A stretch of 23,414 nt of DNA from positions 1-23,414 of the IMG/VR virus record IMGVR_UViG_3300047352_000553. One strand, 5' to 3'. Shown piece after piece: positions 1 to 5,256 of the stretch. The stretch comes from a virus. Position 1 is the stretch's first letter, and each line of letters starts with the position of its first letter. The position numbers and the translations under genes are program-made. Under the pieces are notes generated by a model, which did not search any database, was not told where the DNA came from, and worked only from the letters and a program-made list of their open reading frames with translations.

Positions 1-1
1 C

Positions 2-358
2 TTCCGACCGCTTGGCGAGTCCGATGCGACCACAACCTACTACGGGACGCTGTTGCATGAGCTTACCCACTGGACGGGTCACCGCTCGCGCAAGGATCGT
101 TTCGAGAAGTTCACCCGCTTCGGCGATGAGGCCTACGCCTTTGAGGAATTGATCGCTGAGATGGGTGCGGTATTCGCTTGTGCCGCTCTAGGTATCGAAC
201 GGACTCCGCGTCCCGATCATGCCGAGTACATCGCCGCATGGTTGCGGGTACTCAAGAAGGACAGCAAGGCCATCGTATCGGCGGCTAAGCAAGCTCAGGA
301 GGCGTTCGAGTTTCTGGACGCCTTCGCTAACCCCATCGAACTGGATCAAGCGGCGTGA
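2..358 (+). CDS. Polyvalent-type zinc metallopeptidase, C-terminal part (5' end outside window)
   Basis: The frame is open from the left edge, so only the last 118 codons are present. The visible part has a YYGTLLHELTHWTGH segment with a zincin HExxH motif (HELTH), followed by EAYAFEELIAEMGA, whose glutamates are typical of the third-ligand region. The order matches the C-terminal metallopeptidase domain of ArdC/MPTase-PolyVal proteins, which occur on phages and plasmids next to an N-terminal ssDNA-binding domain. Known members protect incoming DNA or act on entry; that role is inferred here. The C-terminal helix (about the last 45 residues) also fits the family. A second, much larger polyvalent protein lies on the other strand at the right end of the window. 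The domain call is firm, the biological role is not. Confidence 0.85.
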   Translation, partial: FRPLGESDATTTYYGTLLHELTHWTGHRSRKDRFEKFTRFGDEAYAFEELIAEMGAVFACAALGIERTPRPDHAEYIAAWLRVLKKDSKAIVSAAKQAQEAFEFLDAFANPIELDQAA

Positions 359-408
359 GTCGCTTTGTTCAGATTTTTTCCGCGACCCAAAATTTTCAGG
401 AGATTCAC

Positions 409-846
409 ATGACAAACGCAAACGAAATCAGAGAGTCACTTGCTGTTGCCCGCGAGCAAGTCAAGGAAGCAAAAGCAAAGCTTGAGACCGCTCGGGGCGT
501 TCTCCAGATGCAACGCGGCAAGGTCATACAGTTAGAACGGGATCTGAGCGCCGCTATCGATCAGGAAGCGAAACGCGCTACCAACCGCGACCGCGCCGCC
601 GCCAAGCGAGCCGCCAAGAAGTATTCGATCGCCATAACCGATGAGGGGGCTTGGGATATGGACGGCTACGATTTTCGGCACTGGGTGGGCTGTCCTGACT
701 GGCTCGACGAAGACCCGCTCGAAGACGGTCACTACGCCTACGACTGGGCCGACACCCGATGGCTGGTGGAGTTTTACGCCAAGCATCACCCGACCCACCC
801 GAAGCACAGCGAGCGCGAGTTTCTCGCCATCTCGCCTTGGAACTAA
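409..846 (+). CDS. Small coiled-coil protein of unknown function
   Basis: I chose the ATG at 409 because AGGAG at 398-402 lies 6 bases upstream; a longer frame from 355 would start inside the previous stop. The 145-residue product has a heptad-rich, Lys/Glu/Ala-rich helix over residues 5-70, very probably a coiled coil. After that comes a tryptophan- and acid-rich tail (residues 80-145) ending in SPWN. I recognise no family. It is the first complete gene of the accessory block. Its TAA stop (844-846) is followed within one base by the first hammerhead ribozyme, so its mRNA 3' end would be made by RNA self-cleavage. The function is unknown. Confidence 0.8.
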   Translation: MTNANEIRESLAVAREQVKEAKAKLETARGVLQMQRGKVIQLERDLSAAIDQEAKRATNRDRAAAKRAAKKYSIAITDEGAWDMDGYDFRHWVGCPDWLDEDPLEDGHYAYDWADTRWLVEFYAKHHPTHPKHSEREFLAISPWN

Positions 847-847
847 C

Positions 848-903
848 CCCATCTGATGAGCCTGTCTGGACGGCAGGCGAAACGCCCTTCGGGGCGTCAT
901 GGG
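848..903 (+). ncRNA. Hammerhead ribozyme, type I (copy A)
   Basis: All conserved core elements are present in order. Stem I is CCCAU (848-852) with AUGGG (899-903). The CUGAUGA box is at 853-859. Stem II is GCCUG (860-864) with CAGGC (874-878). GAAA is at 879-882. Stem III is ACGCCC (882-887) with GGGCGU (892-897), capped by a UUCG tetraloop. C898 takes the place of the cleavage nucleotide C17, so cutting is expected between 898 and 899. The open end is in stem I, which makes it type I. A possible outer extension pairs UGG near 838-840 with CCA at 907-909 across an internal loop, as expected for loop I-loop II contacts. It starts one base after the stop codon of the preceding gene. Confidence 0.93.
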
Positions 904-914
904 AATCCACCCAT

Positions 915-930
915 CCCCACACCACTGGGG
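915..930 (+). promoter_or_regulatory. Leader hairpin with CACCAC hexaloop (copy A)
   Basis: Downstream of the predicted ribozyme cut, CCCCA (915-919) pairs with UGGGG (926-930) around the loop CACCAC. It lies in the 52-base leader between the cut and the ATG at 951. The same loop on a different stem occurs in the second ribozyme leader and in the leader upstream of 15181. The hairpin ends 10 bases before the GGAGA ribosome-binding site at 941. Confidence 0.6.
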
Positions 931-950
931 TAACCAATTTGGAGAACGAC

Positions 951-1349
951 ATGGGAATGTTTAGCTGGAAGACAAACGACACGCGCAAATCTATCTGGAA
1001 CAGGTACTCGGATCGCGGAACCTTTCGCGTCTACATGGTTGACCACTTGGGCAACCAGTGGATCGAGGATAACTACGAAGGCTACGGCGAGTTCGGCGGC
1101 AAAGACTTTTACGAACTGCTCGCCGAAATGAATGGTCTGCGACCCGAGGATTCAATTGCCGAGGATAGCGGCTGTCAGGGTGTCCGCGCCATGTTGGAGA
1201 GAGCCGAGGGCTACACCGACAAGATGCGGCTACTGGGCATTGATCTGTGGCACGGCGACAGGCCGTTCATCTCTCCGCAGTTGACCGAGAAGCCTCGGAA
1301 AAGGTCTGCGGGAACACCGCCGCAGGACTGCCCGCATCAGGGCTTCTGA
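951..1349 (+). CDS. Conserved small phage-type protein, unknown function, flanked by two hammerhead ribozymes
   Basis: ATG at 951 has GGAG at 941-944 with 6-base spacing; a second in-frame ATG is at 957. The 132-residue product has an aromatic, Gly-rich N-terminal half (residues 10-60, with patterns like NYEGYGEFGGKDFYELLAEM) that resembles small uncharacterised proteins common in proteobacterial phages, and a more polar, Pro-rich tail. I cannot name a domain. The gene is enclosed by two type I hammerheads: the upstream one cuts 52 bases before the start codon, and the downstream one begins 2 bases after the stop. Double cleavage would release a 506-base RNA (899-1404) carrying this gene alone, with 5'-OH and 2',3'-cyclic phosphate ends. 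Confidence 0.82.
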   Translation: MGMFSWKTNDTRKSIWNRYSDRGTFRVYMVDHLGNQWIEDNYEGYGEFGGKDFYELLAEMNGLRPEDSIAEDSGCQGVRAMLERAEGYTDKMRLLGIDLWHGDRPFISPQLTEKPRKRSAGTPPQDCPHQGF

Positions 1350-1351
1350 CG

Positions 1352-1409
1352 CCCGTCTGATGATGGCTGGAGGGATACCAGCCGAAACGCCCCGATGGGG
1401 CGTCACGGG
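1352..1409 (+). ncRNA. Hammerhead ribozyme, type I (copy B, one extra core base)
   Basis: Same plan as copy A with compensatory changes. Stem I is CCCGU (1352-1356) with ACGGG (1405-1409). CUGAUGA is at 1357-1363. Stem II is GGCUGG (1365-1370) with CCAGCC (1378-1383), loop AGGGAUA. GAAA is at 1384-1387. Stem III is ACGCCCC (1387-1393) with GGGGCGU (1397-1403). C1404 is the cleavage base. U1364 is an extra unpaired base between A9 of the core and stem II; an extra base at this junction is known from a natural viroid hammerhead, so activity is still expected but may differ. The element starts 2 bases after the preceding stop codon and lies 52 bases from the next start, the same leader length as copy A. 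Confidence 0.9.
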
Positions 1410-1421
1410 AATCCATCTCGT

Positions 1422-1435
1422 CCCCCACCACGGGG
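1422..1435 (+). promoter_or_regulatory. Leader hairpin with CACCAC hexaloop (copy B)
   Basis: CCCC (1422-1425) pairs with GGGG (1432-1435) around CACCAC. It has the same loop and the same distance to the next ATG (25 bases) as the copy at 915-930, while the surrounding sequence has diverged. The conserved flanks GGGAATCCA upstream and ACCAA downstream show that the whole ribozyme-leader unit was duplicated. Confidence 0.6.
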
Positions 1436-1456
1436 TTACCAAAAGGAAATGAAGTT

Positions 1457-1828
1457 ATGAGAAACGAGAAACTTTCTAAGTTAATAGCGCAGGCAAAAGA
1501 GGAGCGCTCAGTTGCCATACATAACGCCAAGCTAACTTGCGCTGTTGTTCGGAGCAGTGGCTTGGAGATCGCCATGCTTGATGAGAATGAGGAGCTAATA
1601 GAGCGCGAATATGGCGTGAAGATGACCCAGCGCGACATCGCAGAATTTGTTCGCAAGTGGGCGCACTGCACACCCAAGTTTGCATTGAGCGGTAGCGTTG
1701 ATGGTGCCGACAGCGTTTACGGTTTGAACAATTGGGACTACGAACCGCAAGTAGAGTGCTGGGATGGCGACGTTTTCACTGCCTCTGAAATTGGTGTGGA
1801 GCAAGTCATTGCGGAGGTGAAGTCATGA
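1457..1828 (+). CDS. Hypothetical protein, first gene after ribozyme B
   Basis: The ATG at 1457 follows an AAGGAAATGAAG purine stretch that can serve as a ribosome-binding site. The 123-residue product has a Lys/Glu-rich helical start, a central part with LDENEELIEREYGVKM, and a Trp/Asp-rich end. I recognise no family. The ribozyme cut at 1404/1405 would give its mRNA a defined 52-base 5' leader. Its stop overlaps the next start (ATGA, 1825-1828), so the two are translationally coupled. It begins the long run of coupled small genes that reaches 4377. Confidence 0.78.
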   Translation: MRNEKLSKLIAQAKEERSVAIHNAKLTCAVVRSSGLEIAMLDENEELIEREYGVKMTQRDIAEFVRKWAHCTPKFALSGSVDGADSVYGLNNWDYEPQVECWDGDVFTASEIGVEQVIAEVKS

Positions 1829-2220
1829 GTAACAAGCAAAAAATTATCGACGCCATCAGAGGCAACGATGCAAGCATGATCGATAACTCCAACCACTACG
1901 GGCGCAGGATGTTCCGGCTCTGGCTGGATGGCAGTTACATGGGTCAAGAGCACTACAGACGCCACTGCCGAATCATCGCAAAAAACTTGGACGACTACTT
2001 CGGCCTCAGAACCTATGTGGCGAGCGAGTTTGCTGAGTGGGTACTGACAGAGTTTGACGTGGATATCTTAACCGCCATCAACACCATCAAAGAGGCGTAT
2101 CCCGAGGAGTACGAGCACCCGAAGGTCATCGACGGCAACACCATCTGGTCTGAGCAACAACTGCTAGTCGAGTGCCTCATGGAAGACGCTCGCGAACTCG
2201 TAGCGGAGGAGATCGCATGA
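1825..2220 (+). CDS. Hypothetical small phage protein
   Basis: The 131-residue product starts in an ATGA overlap with the upstream gene; GCGGAGGTGAAG just before the start supplies a Shine-Dalgarno sequence. It is mostly helical, with many aromatic residues and acidic stretches (EAYPEEYEHP, LMEDARELVAEE). No catalytic motif or membrane segment is visible. A weak possibility is a small regulatory or inhibitor protein, as most genes in such coupled early blocks are, but nothing in the sequence identifies a target. It overlaps the next gene by ATGA as well. Confidence 0.78.
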   Translation: MSNKQKIIDAIRGNDASMIDNSNHYGRRMFRLWLDGSYMGQEHYRRHCRIIAKNLDDYFGLRTYVASEFAEWVLTEFDVDILTAINTIKEAYPEEYEHPKVIDGNTIWSEQQLLVECLMEDARELVAEEIA

Positions 2221-2591
2221 GATACCTAAGCCGAAGCGAGTTCTTTGATTCTCGCAACCAAGGGCCAGCGCCAGAGCACTTCTATCTGCTCACCGATGAC
2301 GGCGAGCTAGAACTGCCGACCTGTTGGGTGGTGTGCGATGTGTGCAAAGGGGCTGGCAGTCACGTCAACCCCGCCATCGACTGCAACGGCCTGAGCGCTG
2401 ACGAAGTGCCGGAAGGCTACTGGGAGGGAAGGCACGACATTCCCTGCAACAACTGCGGCGGGCGCACGACTGTCCGAGCGGTTGATCGCTCGAAGATGTC
2501 ACCGCAACAGTGCCGCGACTATGACGGTCAACTGAGAGATGAATATCTCAGCCGACTTGAAACCTACTACGAACTGAGGGCCGGAGCATGA
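2217..2591 (+). CDS. Small zinc-finger protein with DnaJ-like Cys motifs
   Basis: I start this gene at the ATG of the ATGA overlap (2217), preceded by GCGGAGGAG. The 124-residue protein has two CxxC pairs: CDVCKGAGS about residue 42, and PCNNCGG about residue 80. This resembles the CxxCxGxG zinc-binding repeats of DnaJ, so it probably binds one zinc ion. The rest is acidic and Tyr/Arg-rich, without a J domain. Such stand-alone zinc ribbons are frequent in phage accessory regions and usually bind nucleic acid or a host protein. That is inference. Confidence 0.75.
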   Translation: MRYLSRSEFFDSRNQGPAPEHFYLLTDDGELELPTCWVVCDVCKGAGSHVNPAIDCNGLSADEVPEGYWEGRHDIPCNNCGGRTTVRAVDRSKMSPQQCRDYDGQLRDEYLSRLETYYELRAGA

Positions 2592-2725
2592 GCGCATGGT
2601 GGGAATGTGAGAGATGCGGTTACGAATGGTCTGCGGCTTGCGGCGATAACGAAGTCCCAGAGATTTGTGAATGTGGTGGAAAGGTATCTGAAAACGCTAT
2701 TGAGAACGAGGAGGCCGCGTCATGA
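2588..2725 (+). CDS. 45-residue zinc-ribbon microprotein
   Basis: This short frame starts in an ATGA overlap at 2588 with GGAG just upstream, and ends in another overlap at 2722-2725. It carries two Cys knuckles, CERCGYEW and CECGG, about 18 residues apart, with an aromatic residue after the first. That is the pattern of a rubredoxin-like zinc ribbon with almost nothing else. The exact head-to-tail coupling on both sides strongly supports it as a real gene despite its size. A longer frame in another register over this stretch, starting at 2607, is spurious: it runs into the true start of the next-but-one gene. Confidence 0.7.
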   Translation: MSAWWECERCGYEWSAACGDNEVPEICECGGKVSENAIENEEAAS

Positions 2726-2823
2726 ACGCAGAAGATCAATTACTCACTTTTGGATTAATTCTGTTCGGCCTTCTGGTCTGCACTCTTCTACCAATGATCC
2801 TCGTCAACATGGAGAACGACTAA
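2722..2823 (+). CDS. 33-residue single-pass membrane microprotein
   Basis: This frame starts at ATG 2722 inside the ATGA overlap with the zinc-ribbon gene, with GAGGAGG upstream, and ends at TAA 2821-2823, sharing one base with the next ATG. Residues 8-28 form one hydrophobic helix (FGLILFGLLVCTLLPMILV) with a charged tail, so it should sit in the inner membrane. A second microprotein of the same design is encoded at 3659-3754. Phage microproteins of this kind can act as holin-like, exclusion or signalling peptides, but no role can be read from the sequence. Confidence 0.65.
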   Translation: MNAEDQLLTFGLILFGLLVCTLLPMILVNMEND

Positions 2824-3077
2824 TGGAAACCATCACCAAGACCGCTTTGTTAGCACCCGAAAATGTTGAGCAATCAGTGCAGGATCGCATCTTGATGCTC
2901 TTGCAAGCAGGACACCAGCCGGACGATGTGTTCAAGGACATCTACACCCAATGCTGGTTGTCCATAAAAACCAAAGCCCACAAGCAGGATCTTGCGGACT
3001 TCATCGCGAAGATGGATCGCCGCTCGGTGTTTGCCACTGGCTGGATTCCCGAAGGACTAGAGGAGCTTCAGCGATGA
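2823..3077 (+). CDS. Hypothetical small helical protein
   Basis: I start this 84-residue protein at ATG 2823, where the TAATG junction with the membrane microprotein indicates coupled translation. A longer version of the same frame would cover two upstream genes and is unlikely. The product is predominantly helical, with a segment (residues 19-60) containing DRILMLLQAGHQPDDVFKD and a basic KTKAHKQD stretch. I recognise no family. It ends in an ATGA overlap with the next gene at 3074. Confidence 0.72.
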   Translation: METITKTALLAPENVEQSVQDRILMLLQAGHQPDDVFKDIYTQCWLSIKTKAHKQDLADFIAKMDRRSVFATGWIPEGLEELQR

Positions 3078-3229
3078 GCGAGGACAGATTCATCGAAGTC
3101 GAAGGGGCAACCCTTGAGATCAGGGACGACGGAAAGGTGGGGGTTTATTCCCCCGCCGGCTTTCAGATCGTTGAGGTCAGTGAGTTGCCAGATCCACTAG
3201 CGAAGCTGGTTAAGGAGTTTGCGTCGTGA
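3074..3229 (+). CDS. 51-residue hypothetical protein
   Basis: Start at the ATGA overlap (3074), with AGGAGC nearby upstream. The product is short and acidic, with a likely beta-rich core (FIEVEGATLEIRDDGKVGVY) and a helical end (DPLAKLVKEFAS). There are no recognisable motifs. Coupling on both sides supports expression. A compact antirepressor- or inhibitor-like role is possible but cannot be shown. Confidence 0.68.
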   Translation: MSEDRFIEVEGATLEIRDDGKVGVYSPAGFQIVEVSELPDPLAKLVKEFAS

Positions 3230-3444
3230 TGGGTGAGGTAATCGACTTTGACGGCGTCAGGCCTAGCGATCAGTTCGAGGTCATCTTCGATGGCGCGGGC
3301 CAATACGAGCAGGCGGCGGAAGCCGCCATCGCGACTCTGCAAACTGATTCAGATCAGAACAAGCACAGACAGGCAATCGCGATTCTCACGTTCCTCGGTG
3401 CCAAGCTTGATGAGCTTGAAGCCAACGGAGTTGACATTGCATGA
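3229..3444 (+). CDS. Small acidic helical protein, unknown function
   Basis: The junction reads GTGATG: the ATG at 3229 shares one base with the upstream stop, and a GTG at 3226 would add one residue. AAGGAG at 3212-3217 supports either start. The 71-residue product has two predicted helices (Ala/Glu-rich residues 27-45 and residues 48-66, AIAILTFLGAKLDELEANG) and no Cys or membrane segment. It ends in an ATGA overlap with the next gene. I recognise no family. Confidence 0.72.
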   Translation: MGEVIDFDGVRPSDQFEVIFDGAGQYEQAAEAAIATLQTDSDQNKHRQAIAILTFLGAKLDELEANGVDIA

Positions 3445-3662
3445 GCCGATTTATGGTTGAGGAGGAGATGCCCGAGAACGCCATCTTCGGGTACTTGGTT
3501 GCCGACCTGTCCATGCGGATGGGTCACCTCGGCTTCCATGCTGACTCTGAATTTTTCGATATGTCTCCGGACGCTCAGAAAGAAATCATTGAGGACTGGG
3601 TAATGCTCCTCAAGGAAACGACCGAGTGGCTGGAGAGCAAAGTAAAAGGACAAATCCAATGA
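3441..3662 (+). CDS. Small helical protein, unknown function
   Basis: The 73-residue product starts in an ATGA overlap at 3441. It is acidic at the N terminus (MVEEEMPEN) and ends with a charged helix (EIIEDWVMLLKETTEWLES). It has a Met-rich middle but no clear transmembrane segment. The pattern of one short helical protein per coupled frame matches its neighbours. I recognise no domain. Confidence 0.72.
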   Translation: MSRFMVEEEMPENAIFGYLVADLSMRMGHLGFHADSEFFDMSPDAQKEIIEDWVMLLKETTEWLESKVKGQIQ

Positions 3663-3754
3663 ATGAACTCGGAGAACATTGGCTGGCATTGCTGGCAGTG
3701 ATCGCACTACACCTAAGCTTCGTTGCATACGAAGCAATCTTGATAGGAGGCTGA
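3659..3754 (+). CDS. 31-residue membrane microprotein
   Basis: This short frame begins in an ATGA overlap (3659-3662) and ends at TGA 3752-3754. Residues 8-30 are hydrophobic (WLALLAVIALHLSFVAYEAILI) and would cross the membrane once, with a short acidic N terminus. GGAGG at 3746-3750, inside its last codons, serves as the ribosome-binding site of the following gene. With the protein at 2722-2823 it forms a pair of one-helix peptides in the same block. Confidence 0.62.
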   Translation: MNELGEHWLALLAVIALHLSFVAYEAILIGG

Positions 3755-3758
3755 CCCC

Positions 3759-3983
3759 ATGGAAGAGGAAGAGTTTAAGTTTTTCGATCAGGTGAAGAAG
3801 CATGACTTCTGGTACTCAATGTCTGACGACCATCGCGCATGGGAGAAGGGCCAAAATGAGAGAGCCAGCATCGGTCTCATGCTTCAGGCCTACCCAGAGC
3901 TTATGTGGATCTGGGACAAGTTCTGTCGGGCCATGGAGTCTGGCAGGTGTCCTCTCAGTCTGGAGGAACTGCGGCGTGATTGA
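3759..3983 (+). CDS. Small acidic protein, unknown function
   Basis: ATG at 3759 has a perfect GGAGG at 3746-3750 with 8-base spacing. The 74-residue product starts MEEEEFKFFD and is rich in Trp, Met and acidic residues; it is probably all-helical. No motif identifies it. Its last codons overlap the GTG start of the next gene (3976), and GGAGG at 3962-3966 lies inside it as the next ribosome-binding site. Confidence 0.75.
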   Translation: MEEEEFKFFDQVKKHDFWYSMSDDHRAWEKGQNERASIGLMLQAYPELMWIWDKFCRAMESGRCPLSLEELRRD

Positions 3984-4377
3984 AGAAGTATCCGCAGAGG
4001 AGATCAAAGAGTTTGCTGATCTCAAAGCCTCTGGCTTGCCAATGAAAACCGTGTCTCACAAGAGCGGGATACCGCCGATGCGACTCAAGAGATATCTGCG
4101 TCTTTATGATAAGTTTGGCGCAGATTTTTTCCCCAGAAGCAGAGAAGCTATGGGCAAGTCGAAGGAAAACAATGAGCGGCTTCGGGCGCTGGTAGATCAG
4201 CACAGTCTTACGAGATTTGAGATTGCTGAGCTTATCAATGCACCGATGCAAACCGTGAAGAACTGGCTTCGTGGGCCAGAGTCGAGAGGCTTCAGGACGA
4301 TGCCGAGTTACGCTCTGGAACTGCTCACAATAAAGGTGGAGAAGGAACTCTCAGATATGCGACGGGCCAAGGATTAG
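3976..4377 (+). CDS. Probable helix-turn-helix DNA-binding protein
   Basis: I use the GTG at 3976 because GGAGG (3962-3966) precedes it by 9 bases and the geometry overlaps the upstream stop; a frame from 3802 would cover the previous gene. The 133-residue protein appears to carry two helix-turn-helix units: LPMKTVSHKSGIPPMRLKRYL about residues 20-40, and LTRFEIAELINAPMQTVKNWL about residues 73-93. A Lys/Arg/Glu-rich helical tail follows. Proteins with this design are usually transcription regulators or small terminase-like DNA binders. It is the last rightward gene of the block and overlaps the last leftward gene by about 50 bases, so the two operons converge here with no visible terminator. 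Confidence 0.72.
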   Translation: MIEEVSAEEIKEFADLKASGLPMKTVSHKSGIPPMRLKRYLRLYDKFGADFFPRSREAMGKSKENNERLRALVDQHSLTRFEIAELINAPMQTVKNWLRGPESRGFRTMPSYALELLTIKVEKELSDMRRAKD

Positions 4378-4570
4378 GCTCGTCCACTTCACCGACCAGA
4401 CTCTCGTCAACTAACTCAAAGAAACCGTACCACGTCCCATCGTCGGACGTTCCGGTGACCAAATACCAGCCCTCGGTTTCGGGGGCTTTTTCCTCAAAAT
4501 AATTCCAACCCTCTCTGTGAAGGAACACGACGTTGTCCCTCCGCTCCAGAACTCTTGCGGCTTCGGTCAT
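4325..4570 (-). CDS. Small hypothetical protein, last gene of the leftward operon
   Basis: I use the ATG at 4570 because a G-rich stretch (GGGGG) lies 6-7 bases upstream; an in-frame ATG at 4576 is the alternative. The 81-residue product has a Trp/Gly-rich middle (GWYLVTGTSDDGTWYGFFEL) and ends AYLRVPSPPLL. The layout of a short beta-rich protein with a terminal PxPP recalls DUF551-type phage proteins, but this is a weak resemblance. Its 5' part overlaps the 3' end of the upstream gene by about 77 bases in another frame, and its 3' end overlaps the convergent rightward gene. Confidence 0.6.
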   Translation of the reverse strand: MTEAARVLERRDNVVFLHREGWNYFEEKAPETEGWYLVTGTSDDGTWYGFFELVDESLVGEVDEPNPWPVAYLRVPSPPLL

Positions 4571-4868
4571 TGGCATCCCCCAGATTAGATGACTGACGAC
4601 GCTTCCAGATTCTTTGTACCCCGAGTTTTACCTCGTCTCGAATACCGTCCAGACCCGCATCGTCTTGAGGGTAAGTATCAATGATGGCCCTTCGCTCCGC
4701 CAGACTTGACAGGTTCGCGATATTTGAACTGACAGCAATCACGCACAATCGCATCGCAAGCTCATGAAATTGCGGCTCTAATTTTTCGGCCAAAAACGCT
4801 TTGATCTCTGGGTAGGTCAGAAGATCAGCCGCTGTCATGGAAATGGCCCGCAGATCGCTAGGCCTCAA
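4494..4868 (-). CDS. Hypothetical helical protein
   Basis: I prefer the TTG start at 4868: TGAGGG lies 7 bases upstream, and the start overlaps the previous stop by 11 bases. An ATG at 4838 lacks a ribosome-binding site. The 124-residue product is helical (residues 10-90), with a basic, Ser/Arg/Gln-rich tail from residue 89. No catalytic signature is visible. The last ~77 bases overlap the next gene, which is long for this operon, so the true 3' end or the next start could differ. Low-level function unknown. Confidence 0.6.
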   Translation of the reverse strand: MRPSDLRAISMTAADLLTYPEIKAFLAEKLEPQFHELAMRLCVIAVSSNIANLSSLAERRAIIDTYPQDDAGLDGIRDEVKLGVQRIWKRRQSSNLGDANDRSRKSSGAEGQRRVPSQRGLELF

Positions 4869-5256
4869 GCTCTTCCCTCACGATCATGACAAAGTCTTCC
4901 CAGTCCATCGTCATCCTGACGTTGGTGTTCTTCGGGTAATCAGAGTTGATTGCGTACAGAGGCAGGATGCACTGGGTCTTCTGCCTGTCGAACTTGTAGA
5001 CCAGAGCCGGAATAAGATCGTGGGCAGTCGCCGCCGCGACCACCTGATCCCACCAATCGCGATGAGGACAGCATCCCCTGCTGTACCTCTTGCACTCAAT
5101 GGCAAACGGACTAATGACTATGTCAGGCAAAGTGCTCTCCCTGTACTGGTCAAGAACCCGCTTGATCGGCTCGTCTACTATCTCCCCTAACTCGTCTCTC
5201 AGCAGATTGACGACTTCCCTCTCAAAGTTGTGGCCCTTACGCCGCGAGTTCACCAT
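4858..5256 (-). CDS. Hjc-like PD-(D/E)XK endonuclease (putative Holliday junction resolvase)
   Basis: ATG at 5256 has GGAGG 7 bases upstream. The 132-residue protein opens SRRKGHNFEREVVNLLRDEL, the basic-plus-Glu helix typical of archaeal Hjc and phage Hjr resolvases, with Glu12 in the catalytic position. It continues with LPDIVISPFAIECKRY, giving Asp45 and Glu54-x-Lys56 as the metal-binding PD-ExK core. Family members cut four-way DNA junctions to resolve recombination or replication intermediates before packaging. A Cys/His pair (CCPH) after the core is unusual. It sits in a replication operon, which fits a resolvase; another PD-(D/E)XK-type nuclease lies upstream at 5746-6282. Confidence 0.8.
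   Translation of the reverse strand: MVNSRRKGHNFEREVVNLLRDELGEIVDEPIKRVLDQYRESTLPDIVISPFAIECKRYSRGCCPHRDWWDQVVAAATAHDLIPALVYKFDRQKTQCILPLYAINSDYPKNTNVRMTMDWEDFVMIVREELEA

Noticed and set aside
899-950. ATG exactly at the predicted ribozyme cut, as a leaderless start codon
   Set aside because: The second ribozyme has ACG at the same place and the frame does not join the gene at 951, so it is stem I pairing, not a start.
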